Positions 34,789-43,703 of a stretch of DNA of 64,000 nt are shown here, in pieces. The stretch comes from Pseudofrankia saprophytica. Its GTDB lineage: Bacteria; Actinomycetota; Actinomycetes; Frankiales; Frankiaceae. The notes beneath the pieces are model-generated. The model saw only the letters and a program-made list of their open reading frames with translations, ran no database searches and was not told where the DNA came from. A program made the position numbers and the translations under genes. The stretch covers positions 5,267,217 to 5,331,216 of the forward strand of contig NZ_KI912266.1 in assembly GCF_000235425.2 (NCBI RefSeq), given 5' to 3'. The stretch's first letter is position 1, and the number at the start of each line of letters is the position of its first letter.

Positions 34789-35862
34789 ATGAACACCGCC
34801 ACGGCGAATGGCGCGAGCGACACCGGCCGGGTGCACGAGGAGCTTGCCTGTTACCTGCTGGCCGGGCAGCCGAAGTCGTCGCATGACATCGTCGTCGAGG
34901 CCGCCGAGGCCGAACGGCTCGGCCTCGGCACCGCCTACATCTCGGAGCGGTTCAACAAGAAGGAAGCCGCGGCCCTGTCCGGCGCGGCGGGCGCCGTCAC
35001 CGAACGCATCACCATCGCCACCGGGGCCACGAACCACAACACCCGCCACCCCATGGTGACCGCCGGCTACGCCCGCACGATGCAGAGCCTCACCGGCGGT
35101 CGCTTCGTCCTCGGGCTCGGCCGTGGGGTCCCGCGGATGCAGGACATCTACGGCATCCCCCGGGTGACGACCGCGCAGCTCGAGGACTTCACCAACCTCA
35201 TGCGCCGGCTCTTCCGTGGCGAGGTCATCATCGGCCACGACGGTCCGGCCGGCTCCTGGCCGGTGCTCCACCTCGACGCGACGCTCGACGAGCACCTGCC
35301 GATGGGCATCGTGGCGTTCGGGCCGAACACGCTCGAGCTGGGCGGGCGGGTCTTCGACCAGGTCGTGCTGCACACCTTCTTCACCGACGAGACCACGGCG
35401 CGCGCCGTCGCGACGGTGAAGCGCGCCGCCGAGGAGGCCGGGCGCGACCCCGACTCCGTCAAGGTCTGGTCCTGCTTCGCCACGGTCGGCGAACACGTCC
35501 CCGCCGACCAGCGGCTCATGAAGCTCGTCGGCCGTCTCGGCACCTACCTCGAGGGGTACGGCGACCTGCTCGTACGCACCAACGGCTGGGACCCCAAGGT
35601 GCTCGAGCGGTACCGGGCCGACCCGATCATCGCCGGCATCCGCGGCCTCGACGTGACCGGCACCCCCGAGCAGCTCCAACACGCCGCCACACTCATCCCC
35701 GCCGAATGGCTCGAACCAGCCGCCACCGGCACCCCGGCCCAGTGCGTCGCCGCCGTCCGCAACCAGCTCGCCCTCGGCTGCGACGGCGTCATCATGCACG
35801 GCGCCACCCCCGCCGAGCTCGCCCCGATCGTCGCCGAATACGAGAAGACCGCCCAGCCATAG
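34789..35862 (+). CDS. LLM class F420-dependent oxidoreductase (TIGR03857-like)
   Basis: A 357-aa TIM-barrel of the luciferase-like monooxygenase class. 'YLLAGQPKSSHDIVVEAAEAERLGLGTAYISERFNKKEAAALSGAAGAVTERITIATGATNHNTRHPMVTA' and 'LTGGRFVLGLGRGV' are the typical strand-helix blocks of the F420-binding branch, and the particular 'YISERFNKKEAA' wording recalls the TIGR03857 family of mycobacteria and Frankia. It should transfer hydride to or from deazaflavin F420; the substrate is unknown. The ATG at 34789 has CTGGGAG upstream. The gene is monocistronic and convergent with the DUF7064 gene. Confidence 0.9.
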   Translation: MNTATANGASDTGRVHEELACYLLAGQPKSSHDIVVEAAEAERLGLGTAYISERFNKKEAAALSGAAGAVTERITIATGATNHNTRHPMVTAGYARTMQSLTGGRFVLGLGRGVPRMQDIYGIPRVTTAQLEDFTNLMRRLFRGEVIIGHDGPAGSWPVLHLDATLDEHLPMGIVAFGPNTLELGGRVFDQVVLHTFFTDETTARAVATVKRAAEEAGRDPDSVKVWSCFATVGEHVPADQRLMKLVGRLGTYLEGYGDLLVRTNGWDPKVLERYRADPIIAGIRGLDVTGTPEQLQHAATLIPAEWLEPAATGTPAQCVAAVRNQLALGCDGVIMHGATPAELAPIVAEYEKTAQP

Positions 35863-35888
35863 CCAGATGACCAGCCGACCAGACGAAC

Positions 35889-36851
35889 TCAGGGGGATTC
35901 GTAGCGGCTGGCCTCGAACCAGCCGCGGCACGGACCGTCCCACCCGGGCACCCTGGCCCGCACGAGGGTGCGCCAGTACGGCCACTGCTCCGGTTCCTGG
36001 CAGGTGTGGGCCATGTCGAAGGAGACGCTCGGCATGATCGGTTCGAGCTCCACCTCGATCGGGGCGCCGTCGGCGTCCTCGAAGCGCAGCGTTCCAGGGG
36101 TGATCGTCCGCGTCTTGTCGTCGTACCCGACGGTCCCGCCGACCCAGCGCAGCCGGCGCGGCTCGGCGGAGCCGTCGCGCAGGTATCCGGAGCCGCGGCC
36201 GTACCTGGGCGAGCCGACGAAGTAGAGCTGGCGGTCGCCGCCCTGCAGGTCACCGATCGCGAACGGCAGCCGCCACTCGCGCGGCCCCCACGACCGGTCC
36301 CGGTGCGCGCCGGCGCGCACCGGGCGAGCGTCGCCGCCGACGGCGACGGTCCCGAACGCCCGGAGAGACTGCTCGAAGCGGTCGGCCGGATACGACGGCC
36401 GCGGCGTGTCGGTGCCCGGTGCCGCGCCGACGCGCTCGCTCGTGGCCGCGCAGGTCAGGTCGATCGAGACGGGCACCTGGGCGCCCGCGTCGGCGCCGGA
36501 CCGGGTGAGCAACGTTCCGGCGAAGGTGAAGCGCGCGCCGGCCAGCGGCAGCTCCGGGCGCCAGCCGAACCGAAGGGCCCACCTGTCGTAGGAATGCCCG
36601 GCGGCAAGGTCGAAATCGGCGAGCACGAGCCGGGACTCCTCGACGCCGAGCCACGCGTCGTCGACGTGGACGAAGCACCAGAGCATCGCCCGGCGCTGGT
36701 TCGGCAGGAGCCCGACGCGGAAGAAACCGGCTGGCCCGCCGTCCAGGTCGATCCAGGAGAAGTACCAGGACTCGTTCCACGACCAGTCGTCCGGGTCGGA
36801 CGGATGCACGTTCTCGTCGTCGGCGGTGAACCTCGCGGATGACTCAGGCAT
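35889..36851 (-). CDS. DUF7064-type (AttH/CrtC-like lipocalin fold) protein
   Basis: A 320-aa protein. The opening 'HPSDPDDWSWNESWYFSWIDLDGGPAGFFRVGLLPNQRRAMLW' and the central 'AHRDRSWGPREWRLPF' are the signature blocks of the DUF7064/7065 family, related to AttH and hydroxyneurosporene-synthase-like double lipocalin proteins. Members bind hydrophobic compounds and occur in mycobacterial and Frankia lipid-catabolism clusters; enzymatic activity is unproven. Its start overlaps the phosphotransferase stop by 8 bases, so the two are one operon. Confidence 0.8.
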   Translation of the reverse strand: MPESSARFTADDENVHPSDPDDWSWNESWYFSWIDLDGGPAGFFRVGLLPNQRRAMLWCFVHVDDAWLGVEESRLVLADFDLAAGHSYDRWALRFGWRPELPLAGARFTFAGTLLTRSGADAGAQVPVSIDLTCAATSERVGAAPGTDTPRPSYPADRFEQSLRAFGTVAVGGDARPVRAGAHRDRSWGPREWRLPFAIGDLQGGDRQLYFVGSPRYGRGSGYLRDGSAEPRRLRWVGGTVGYDDKTRTITPGTLRFEDADGAPIEVELEPIMPSVSFDMAHTCQEPEQWPYWRTLVRARVPGWDGPCRGWFEASRYESP

Positions 36852-37974
36852 GGGTCGCCCTTTCCACGCACGCCTCCCAGCGGGCGACCAGCGGGTTGGC
36901 CGATTCGATTCCCTCGTCCGCCAGACCCCACTGGATCATCGCCCGGGTGGCCGTGACGCAGAGGATCGTCACGCCGAAGGCCGTCCAGTAGGCCGGGTCG
37001 TCGACGGCCCGGCCGGTCGCGCGGCTCCACCGGTCCCAGGTCTCGGCGGCGGACGGAAGCCCGTCGAGCGGTTGTTGCGCGCCTGACCGGTGCAGGTCGT
37101 CGAAGAAGATGCTGTAGGCGACGTCGGCGGCGGGATTGCCGACGTAGGCCACCTCGAAGTCGACCAGCGCCCGTGCCTCGTTCCCGTCGATGAGGCAGTT
37201 GGCGATCCGGGCGTCGCCCATGCAGACCGCCGGCGCGTCGTCGGCGCCCGGTGGGACGTGGTCCCGCAGCCAGTCCAGCGCGCTGAGCTGCCTGGGCACC
37301 GAGGACGCCGGTGCGGCGTCCAGCAGCGCTGCCCGCCAGTAGTCGAGGACGTCGAGCACGCCGCGCGGGCCGTGACTCGCGTCGGGAACCTGGCGCGCGT
37401 CGACCGCGTGCAGGGCGGCGAGCGCGTCGTGGAAGGAGTCCCAGATCGCCCGCCGGGCATCCGGGTCGACGGTCCGCAGCCAGGCGTCCTCGTGCGGGCC
37501 CGCCATCGACGAGTCGGCCAGCCCGCGTCCCGCCACGCGCTCCATGACGAAGCATCGCCGGCCGGTGGCGGTGCCGGTGTCGACGGCGAGCACGTCCGGG
37601 ACCGGCCCGCCCAACCCCCGGATGGCGGCGAGGATCCGCGCCTCGCGGCAGGCGTCCCGCCGGTACACGACGCTCGGCTCCCCGGGAGCCTTGAGGATCA
37701 TCGGCCGGACGCCGTCGCCGCCGATGACGGCGTCGACGCGCCACACCCCGCTGGAGTGGCCGCCGGGCAGCTTGCTGACCACCGCCGACGACACCGCGGG
37801 GTCCAGGCTCTCGCTCAGCCAGGCCGCGATACGCCGCGCGTCGACGCCGTCGACGCCGTCGGGGTCGGGGTCGGTCGCGCGCTGTGCGTCGACGCTGACG
37901 GTGTCGATCGGTGCGCCTGGGTCGTCGCCGGCGGGTAAGCCGGGTTCGTCGTCCGGTACCGGGTCGGGGCTCAC
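36844..37974 (-). CDS. Phosphotransferase family protein (APH-like kinase fold)
   Basis: A 376-aa protein from a GTG start. It has the aminoglycoside-phosphotransferase fold: 'GGHSSGVWRVDAV' (nucleotide loop), 'MILKAPGE' with the ATP-binding Lys, 'VCMGDARIANCLID' as the catalytic loop and 'ALVDFEVAYVGNPAADVAY' as the metal-binding Asp. The usual HGD of the catalytic loop reads MGD here, while the catalytic Asp and the Asn are kept, as in the ACAD10-type branch often found with acyl-CoA dehydrogenases. An operator-like site (38046-38062) lies 72 bases upstream. The substrate may be a hydroxy-acid or CoA-linked compound, not an antibiotic. Confidence 0.88.
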   Translation of the reverse strand: MSPDPVPDDEPGLPAGDDPGAPIDTVSVDAQRATDPDPDGVDGVDARRIAAWLSESLDPAVSSAVVSKLPGGHSSGVWRVDAVIGGDGVRPMILKAPGEPSVVYRRDACREARILAAIRGLGGPVPDVLAVDTGTATGRRCFVMERVAGRGLADSSMAGPHEDAWLRTVDPDARRAIWDSFHDALAALHAVDARQVPDASHGPRGVLDVLDYWRAALLDAAPASSVPRQLSALDWLRDHVPPGADDAPAVCMGDARIANCLIDGNEARALVDFEVAYVGNPAADVAYSIFFDDLHRSGAQQPLDGLPSAAETWDRWSRATGRAVDDPAYWTAFGVTILCVTATRAMIQWGLADEGIESANPLVARWEACVERATHA

Positions 37975-38045
37975 GTCCGAGCCCGTTCGATGTCCATGCG
38001 GCCTCCTCGCGCGACGGCTCCTGCGCTGCTCGCAGAGGTTAGGCC

Positions 38046-38062
38046 ATACGTCTATATGTCTT
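38046..38062. promoter_or_regulatory. CTAKA-type operator, copy 1
   Basis: ATACGTCTATATGTCTT is a member of the site family also seen at 38945, 39015, 56432, 57485 and 61157. It lies upstream of the phosphotransferase/DUF7064 operon. Confidence 0.55.
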
Positions 38063-38109
38063 CAATGCCCGCGCGGCATCTGCGCCCGCGCGGCAGCCGC
38101 GCCCTGGGG

Positions 38110-38892
38110 CTATGGCCGGGCGGGACGCAGCCGGGGCGCGGCCGCCAGACGGGCGGTCGCCAGGGCGCTGAGCCTGCCGACGCCGGCGTCGGTCAGGCGC
38201 ACCAGGCAGGTGTCGCCGTGGCGCTCGGCCGTCGCCCGGGCCGGGCCGACCGCGAACGGCCTCAGGTAGCGCAGCGTCAGGGACTCCAGGAACACCGGGG
38301 TGTCGGACAGCGAGGCCGCGGCCTCCTCGGCGGCCAGCGCGACCAGGCCGCCCTGGATCCCGCCGGACGCGTTGAGCCCGTCCAGCTTCCGGGGGACCTC
38401 CGCCGTCCCGGGGTTCTCGACCACGGACCCGGCCCGCTCGGCGAACGGCATCGACAGCCGGCCGGCCTCCTGCCGAAGCGGCGGCCGGAAGTCGGGGGGA
38501 AAGACGTGGCTCGGATCCGGTGAGGCGATGAACGACACCAGCGCAAGCGCGGCCGGCGCGGCGGACCCCTCCACGTGGAACCTGGCCTCGGTCACCATGA
38601 CGGTCCGGCCCAGTTTGACCATGCTGGCCTCGATCGTGACCGTGTCCCCCTCGACGGGTGGCTCGAACACCTGGACCTCGAGATCGAGCGTGAGCGGAAT
38701 GCGCGGCGCGATCGCGGAGATGCAGAGCGTTCCGGTGATCACGTCGGCCCAGGTGGCCAGGACCGAGGTCCGCGGCACGACGCTCCCCGGCACGCAGATC
38801 TCCGGAACGACCGCGGCGCGTCCCACCGCCAGCGGGCCGTCGATCGCGACGGAGAGACCGAGCTCGACGACGATGTGGCTGGCCGGTGTCAC
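38110..38892 (-). CDS. Acyl-CoA thioesterase-like protein (double hotdog)
   Basis: A 260-aa protein from a GTG at 38892 with AGAAAGGATG as ribosome site; an ATG at 38943 would overlap the operator and has none. Two hotdog units are visible. The first contains 'TSVLATWADVITGTLCISAIAPRIPLTLDLEVQVFEPP', and the second 'NASGGIQGGLVALAAEEAAASLSDTPVFLESLTLRYLRPFAVGPARATAERHG', in which 'GGIQGG' is the substrate-binding helix start of PaaI-type thioesterases. It probably hydrolyses an acyl-CoA intermediate. It is divergent from the DHDPR-like/ALDH unit, with operator copies 2 and 3 between them. Confidence 0.85.
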   Translation of the reverse strand: MTPASHIVVELGLSVAIDGPLAVGRAAVVPEICVPGSVVPRTSVLATWADVITGTLCISAIAPRIPLTLDLEVQVFEPPVEGDTVTIEASMVKLGRTVMVTEARFHVEGSAAPAALALVSFIASPDPSHVFPPDFRPPLRQEAGRLSMPFAERAGSVVENPGTAEVPRKLDGLNASGGIQGGLVALAAEEAAASLSDTPVFLESLTLRYLRPFAVGPARATAERHGDTCLVRLTDAGVGRLSALATARLAAAPRLRPARP

Positions 38893-38944
38893 GGCGACAT
38901 CCTTTCTGGGCTCCACCGGGCCGGTCCGCACAGCCCTGAGCATG

Positions 38945-38962
38945 ATACATCTATATATTTAA
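38945..38962. promoter_or_regulatory. CTAKA-type operator, copy 2
   Basis: ATACATCTATATATTTAA lies 53 bases upstream of the thioesterase start. It shares the ATACATCTA core with copy 3, 70 bases to the right. Confidence 0.6.
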
Positions 38963-39014
38963 CGGAGCGAGGAGGCTGGGGACGCAGACGCCCGGAGGCC
39001 GGGAAACCTGCGCG

Positions 39015-39031
39015 ATACATCTAGATGACTT
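39015..39031. promoter_or_regulatory. CTAKA-type operator, copy 3
   Basis: ATACATCTAGATGACTT contains the palindrome CATCTAGATG and lies 78 bases upstream of the DHDPR-like gene, in the divergent promoter with the thioesterase. Confidence 0.65.
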
Positions 39032-39108
39032 GCCTCTCACGAGGTAGAACCTTCACCAGGACGCCCAGCGCTGTGTCCAGCTTGTCGCGTCCGGAGCGGA
39101 GATGCGCG

Positions 39109-40179
39109 ATGACCTATCGGGTTGTGCAGTGGACCACCGGCAACGTCGGCCGACAGTCGGTCGAGGCCATACTCACCCATCCTGACCTGGAGTTAGTCGG
39201 CTGCTACGCGTGGTCGCCCGACAAGGTCGGCAAGGACGTCGGGGAGCTGTGCGGCACGGCCCCCGCGGGGGTGGCCGCGACGAACGACGTCGACGCGCTG
39301 CTCGCGCTCAAGCCCGACTGCGTCGTCTACAACCCCATGTGGCTCGACGTCGACGAGATGGTGCGCATCCTCGAGTCAGGCGCGAACATCGTCAGCACGG
39401 CGGGGTTCATCACCGGCCACTCCCTCGGCGCGGGCCGTGGCCGCCTCCAGGAGGCCTGTGCCCAGGGCCAGTCCTCCGTCTTCGGCTCCGGCATCAACCC
39501 GGGCCTGGCGAACCTGATCGCGATGGTCTCCGCCGCCGGCTGCGACCGCGTCGACAAGATCGTGGTCAGCGAGACGGCCGACGCCACCGGCTACGACTCC
39601 CCCGCCACCGAGCTGCCGGTCGGGTTCGCCCGCCCCATCGACGACCCGAACCTGCTGGCGATGACCACCAAGGGCACCGGGGTGTTCGAGGACGCCGTCC
39701 GGCTGCTCGGCGCGGCCCTCGGCGTCGAGTTCGACGAGGTGGTCTGCGAGGCGGAGTACGCGAAGACCACCGAGGATCTCGACCTCGGCTCCTGGAAGAT
39801 CGACGCCGGCTGCGTCGCGGGGATCGCCGGCAGCTGGCAGGGCAAGGTGGCCGGGCGGACCATCGTCGACCTGCGCTTCCGGTGGCGCAAGGGCCAGTCC
39901 CTGGAGCCCGACTGGAAGATGGACACCGGCTATCTCATCGAGGTCCACGGCCGCCCGACGATCCGGACGAAGGTCGAAATTCTGCCGCCCCCCGACTTCC
40001 AGGGAACCACCTTCGCGGATTTCATGGTTCTGGGCATGGTCATGACGGCCATGCCGGCGGTGCACGCCATCCCCGCCGTAGTCGCCGCGCCGCCCGGAAT
40101 CGTGACCTACGCCGACCTGCCACTCCCACTGCCCAGGAAAGTCGTCTCCCGATCCGCGCCAGCCCTTACGGAGAACTGA
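39109..40179 (+). CDS. Dihydrodipicolinate reductase-like NAD(P)H-dependent dehydrogenase
   Basis: A 356-aa protein with an N-terminal Rossmann domain 'YRVVQWTTGNVGRQSVEAI' followed by 'HPDLELVGCYAWSPDKVGKDVGELCG', the wording of the DapB-N-like dehydrogenases that actinobacteria carry in catabolic clusters. The family is related to 2,4-diaminopentanoate dehydrogenase, and true lysine biosynthesis is unlikely for this length and context. The ATG at 39109 follows GGAGCGGAG. Its stop overlaps the ALDH start (TGATG), so both are co-translated. Confidence 0.85.
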   Translation: MTYRVVQWTTGNVGRQSVEAILTHPDLELVGCYAWSPDKVGKDVGELCGTAPAGVAATNDVDALLALKPDCVVYNPMWLDVDEMVRILESGANIVSTAGFITGHSLGAGRGRLQEACAQGQSSVFGSGINPGLANLIAMVSAAGCDRVDKIVVSETADATGYDSPATELPVGFARPIDDPNLLAMTTKGTGVFEDAVRLLGAALGVEFDEVVCEAEYAKTTEDLDLGSWKIDAGCVAGIAGSWQGKVAGRTIVDLRFRWRKGQSLEPDWKMDTGYLIEVHGRPTIRTKVEILPPPDFQGTTFADFMVLGMVMTAMPAVHAIPAVVAAPPGIVTYADLPLPLPRKVVSRSAPALTEN

Positions 40180-41639
40180 TGTCCGAGCAGCGAATGTTAA
40201 TCAACGGCAAGCTCGTCGACGCCGAGGGCGGCCGGGTCTTCGACAACGTCAACCCGGCGACCGAGGAGGTCCTCGGGGTCACCGCCGACGGGTCGCGCGC
40301 CGACATGGAACGTGCGGTCGCCGCGGCCCGGGCCGCGTTCGACCAGTCGGACTGGGCGCGCGACCACGCCGGCCGCAAGAAGGCGATCCTGCAGCTGCAG
40401 GCGGCGATCGAGGCCGAGGTGGAGGAGTTTCGGTCCGAGCTGGTCGCCGAGGTCGGCTGCCCGGTGATCACGACCTACGGGCCGCAGCTCGACGCGCCGC
40501 TGCGGGAGGCGCTGCGCTGGCCCGCCGAGCAGATCGAGTCGTTCCCGTGGACGCGGACACTCGAGGCGAAGGACGCCTTCGGAATGGGCTACCTCTCAGC
40601 CCGGGAGGTGTGGAAGGAGCCCGTCGGGGTCGTCGGCGTGGTCACCCCGTGGAACTTCCCGCTCGAGATCGCGCTCAACAAGCTCGGCCCGATCCTCGCC
40701 ATGGGCAACACCTGCGTGCTCAAGCCGGCGCCGGACACCCCCTGGAACACCACCCGGCTCGGCCGGCTCATCGCCGAGCACACCGACATCCCGCCGGGCG
40801 TCGTCAACATCGTCCCCTCGTCCGACCACCTCGTCGGCGAGGTCATCTCCACCTCTCCCCTGGTCGACATGGTCGCCTTCACCGGCTCGACCGTCACCGG
40901 CCGGCGCATCATGGCGGCGGCGGCCGCCACCGTGAAGCCGACGTTCCTCGAGCTCGGCGGCAAGTCCGTCAACCTGTTCCTCGACGACGCCGACTTCGCC
41001 CAGGCCATCCCCAGCGCCGCCATGGTCTGCATGCACGCCGGCCAGGGCTGCGCGATGCCGACCCGGCTGCTCGTGCCGAACTCCCGCTACGACGAGGCCA
41101 TCGAGCTGGCTACCGCCGCCTTCGAGGGCGTCAAGTACGGCGACCCGACCGACCCGTCGGTGCTGCAGGGCCCGCAGGTCTCCCGCCGCCAGCAGGAGCG
41201 GGTGCTCGGCTACATCGAGTCCGGCCGCGCCGAGGGCGCCCGGCTGGTGCTCGGCGGCGGCGTGCCCAAGGACCTCGACCGCGGCTACTTCGTCGAGCCG
41301 ACGCTGTTCGCCGACGTCACCCCCGGCATGACGATCGCCCAGGAGGAGATCTTCGGCCCGGTGCTCGTCATCATCGGCTTCGAGGACGACGACGACGCGG
41401 TCCGCATCGCCAACGACTCCGTCTACGGCCTGTCCGGGGTGATCACGTCGGCCGACCTCGACCGGGCCAAGGGCCTGGCGCGCCGGATCCGCACCGGGAC
41501 GCTCGGCCTCAACGGCGGCCTCTGGTACGGCGCCGACGCCCCGTTCGGCGGCTACAAGCAGTCCGGCATCGGCCGCCAGTGCGGCCTCGAAGGCCTGGAG
41601 ATCTTCACCGAGACCAAGACGGTCAGCTGGCCCGCCTGA
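40179..41639 (+). CDS. Aldehyde dehydrogenase family protein
   Basis: A 486-aa ALDH. Landmarks: 'VTPWNFPLEIALNKLGPILAMGNTCVLKPAPDTPW', 'FTGSTVTGRRIM', 'FLELGGKSVNLF' with the general base, 'HAGQGCAMPTRLL' with the nucleophilic Cys and 'EEIFGPVLVI'. It overlaps the preceding DHDPR-like gene by one base. Island 2 begins 33 bases after its stop codon. It probably oxidises an aldehyde made in the same pathway; it is distinct from the ALDHs at 5395 and 26701. Confidence 0.94.
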   Translation: MSEQRMLINGKLVDAEGGRVFDNVNPATEEVLGVTADGSRADMERAVAAARAAFDQSDWARDHAGRKKAILQLQAAIEAEVEEFRSELVAEVGCPVITTYGPQLDAPLREALRWPAEQIESFPWTRTLEAKDAFGMGYLSAREVWKEPVGVVGVVTPWNFPLEIALNKLGPILAMGNTCVLKPAPDTPWNTTRLGRLIAEHTDIPPGVVNIVPSSDHLVGEVISTSPLVDMVAFTGSTVTGRRIMAAAAATVKPTFLELGGKSVNLFLDDADFAQAIPSAAMVCMHAGQGCAMPTRLLVPNSRYDEAIELATAAFEGVKYGDPTDPSVLQGPQVSRRQQERVLGYIESGRAEGARLVLGGGVPKDLDRGYFVEPTLFADVTPGMTIAQEEIFGPVLVIIGFEDDDDAVRIANDSVYGLSGVITSADLDRAKGLARRIRTGTLGLNGGLWYGADAPFGGYKQSGIGRQCGLEGLEIFTETKTVSWPA

Positions 41640-41657
41640 CCCAAGCCGAACCGTGTC

Positions 41658-41699
41658 GGATGGGCAGGCCTATAGTTCCCTGAGTCTCAGCACTCACAA
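41658..41699. other. attL of island 2 (serine integrase attachment site)
   Basis: From left to right: chromosomal half-site GGATGGGCAGGCCT (41658-41671), core AT (41672-41673) and element half-site of 26 bases (41674-41699) that ends GTCTCAGCACTCACAA. Each half is an inverted match to the corresponding half at 51702-51743 at the same distance from the core, exactly as expected for attL and attR of a large serine integrase. ATAG is common to both sites. Confidence 0.85.
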
Positions 41700-41715
41700 T
41701 GATATGATCTTACTT

Positions 41716-43296
41716 ATGACGCTACAACGATCCGTGACCAGGACGTTTGGTGCAGGCAGCGAGAGCGGGGCGGCGCTGCGGGTGGTGATCTATGCCCGCC
41801 GGTCTGCCGCTGGCGGGACGTCGACGGCTGATCAGGTCCGGATGGGTCAGGAGGACGCTGGCCACCACGGTTGGGCTGTGGTGGCTGTGCATGCCGAGTC
41901 TGGACAGTCAGCCAGTATGTACCGCAAGGACGGTGCGCCGCGCGCGGAATGGGCAAAGGTGCTGGATCTTGTAGCGGCCGGTGCGGTGGATCTGGTGTGG
42001 GTCCGGGAGACGTCGCGGGCGGATCGTCAGATGGCGACGTGGGCGCCGTTCCTCGACGAGCTGCGCCGTGGCGGGGTGGGCCTGTATGTGCAGGCGGATC
42101 GGCGGTTGTATGACCTGTCGGTGTGGCGTGATCACAAGACGCTGCTTGAGGACGGGATCGACAACGCGGACGAGTCGGCGAAAAAGTCCAAGCGGGTCAA
42201 GGACGGTGTCGATGACAACGTCCGCTCGGGCAAGCCGACGGGTGCCGCGCCGCTGGGGTATCGCAACGTCTATGACCCGCGCACCCGCAAGCTGACAGCG
42301 CGGGAGGTCGATCCGGCGTGGTCGGCGGTGGCGTCGGAGATGTTCGATCGGGTCGGGCGGGGTGACTCGTTGGCGAGCGTGGCCCGGTGGCTGAATGGCA
42401 AGGGCGCGCCGGTGCCTCGGGCGGGGAAGCGCTGGGATGAGCGCATCGTCCGTACCGCGTGCGAGAACCGCGCCTACCTCGCGGAACGGGTCCACACCTT
42501 CTTCGGTGACGAGATGCCCACGACGGTGCCGCAGGGCTGGCGTGCGCTGGTGAGTCGGGCGCAGTGGACGGCGGCCCAGAACGCTCTCCAAAAGATCGCC
42601 ACGGTGCACGCGGTCCGGGGCCGCGCTCCGGGTGCCTATTCCAACCTGATGTCGTTCACCGCGACGTGTGGTCTGTGCGGTGCGCCGGTCGCGGTGGGCA
42701 ACGCACGTGGGGTGCGGGTGTACGTGTGCTCGTCGGGTAGTCGCCACGCGGTGGTCAACCAGCAAGACACGGACGACTACGTGATGCGTCTGGTGGTGGC
42801 GCGGATGGCGCGCCCGGACCTGTTCGCCAGCCTGACGGCTGCTGACAACGACGTGATCCGTAAGGCGGAAGCCGAGGTGGAGGGGATCGAAGCGGAGCTA
42901 GCCGAGCTCGGCGCGGAGGTGAAGAACCGTTCCGGCCGTGCCCGGTTGGCCGCGCTCGACGCGATCGACGATTTGGAGATCAAACTCGGCGCGGCGCGGG
43001 AGCGGTTGGAAAAGCTCGCGGTGCCTGCCAGTCTGCGGGAACTCGCCCATGGTGCACGGGAGGACGAGAACGCGGTACGGGCGAACTGGGAGGGCATGAC
43101 AATGGCGGCGCGTCGGGACGCGGTCCGGTCGTTGCTCGCCTATTTCCGGGTCCTGCCCGCCCCGGTCGTCGGGGTCAGTCCTCGGACGGGTAAGCCGATG
43201 AAGGCACGTGGAATCCGTGGGGCTCTCGATCCACGCCGCGTCGAACACGACTGGCGGGACTTCACCCAACCTGCGGCGCAGATCAGTGCAGCCTGA
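41716..43296 (+). CDS. Large serine recombinase (site-specific integrase)
   Basis: A 526-aa integrase from the ATG at 41716 (an ATG at 41704 is also possible). The N-terminal resolvase domain has the nucleophile Ser30 in 'VVIYARRSAAGG', plus 'VDLVWVRETSRADRQM'. A recombinase domain follows ('AKKSKRVKDGVDDNVRSGKPTGAAPLGYRNVYDPRTR', 'SLASVARWLNGKGAPVPRAGKRW'), then a zinc-ribbon-like part near residue 317 ('TCGLCGAPVAVGNARGVRVYVCSSG') and a coiled-coil at about 378-435 that normally governs integration versus excision. It starts 16 bases inside attL, the usual int-att arrangement. Confidence 0.95.
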   Translation: MTLQRSVTRTFGAGSESGAALRVVIYARRSAAGGTSTADQVRMGQEDAGHHGWAVVAVHAESGQSASMYRKDGAPRAEWAKVLDLVAAGAVDLVWVRETSRADRQMATWAPFLDELRRGGVGLYVQADRRLYDLSVWRDHKTLLEDGIDNADESAKKSKRVKDGVDDNVRSGKPTGAAPLGYRNVYDPRTRKLTAREVDPAWSAVASEMFDRVGRGDSLASVARWLNGKGAPVPRAGKRWDERIVRTACENRAYLAERVHTFFGDEMPTTVPQGWRALVSRAQWTAAQNALQKIATVHAVRGRAPGAYSNLMSFTATCGLCGAPVAVGNARGVRVYVCSSGSRHAVVNQQDTDDYVMRLVVARMARPDLFASLTAADNDVIRKAEAEVEGIEAELAELGAEVKNRSGRARLAALDAIDDLEIKLGAARERLEKLAVPASLRELAHGAREDENAVRANWEGMTMAARRDAVRSLLAYFRVLPAPVVGVSPRTGKPMKARGIRGALDPRRVEHDWRDFTQPAAQISAA

Positions 43297-43703
43297 CCAG
43301 CGCAGAGCCTGCGCGGTGGCCGGCTGGTCGTCGTGGGTGTAGTCCTGGTGGGCGTCGCGCTCGGCGGGCTGGTCCTGGTGGGCGTTGCTCTCGGGTCGCG
43401 GCCCGGCCGTGTCTGCCGGATGGCTGGGGCTAATCTCTGAACTCCGATGATCGTTTAGCCCGGTATGAGAATGTAGCCCTAAGATTGATGTTGTCTACGG
43501 CGATTCCAGGGGCCTTTACGGCCAATTCTTCTGATCTTGCCGTGAATGGCTCCGACCGGGATTCTCGGATTCGGCTGCATTTACCGGCACGGCGGTTTAC
43601 AATGGTAAGCAGAACGACAACTCAATAAGGCGGCCCGGGACGGTGCGCTAACACCAATCCCGGGCCTTGATCCCAAACCTTGAGCTAGCAAGGAGTGGAA
43701 CCC
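43297..43703. other. Intergenic region with short direct repeat, promoter-like site and leader hairpin
   Basis: GTCCTGGTGGGCG units recur at 43342 and 43372 (30-base spacing). Around 43440-43620 the GC falls, with TACAAT near 43600 as a -10 candidate. A terminator-like hairpin is at 43632-43666. No gene is recognised; a 35-residue hydrophobic frame over the repeat has no ribosome site. Confidence 0.5.
43632..43666 (+). terminator. Terminator-like hairpin in the leader of the 43704 gene
   Basis: GGCCCGGGA (43632-43640) pairs with TCCCGGGCC (43658-43666), followed by TT. It lies between a likely -10 (TACAAT near 43600) and the AAGGAG ribosome site at 43689-43694, so it may attenuate rather than end transcription. 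Confidence 0.55.

Noticed and set aside
43333-43440. 35-residue hydrophobic frame (VGVVLVGVALGGLVL...) downstream of the integrase as a small membrane toxin
   Set aside because: It arises from a direct repeat, has a GTG without any ribosome site, and no antitoxin-like partner.
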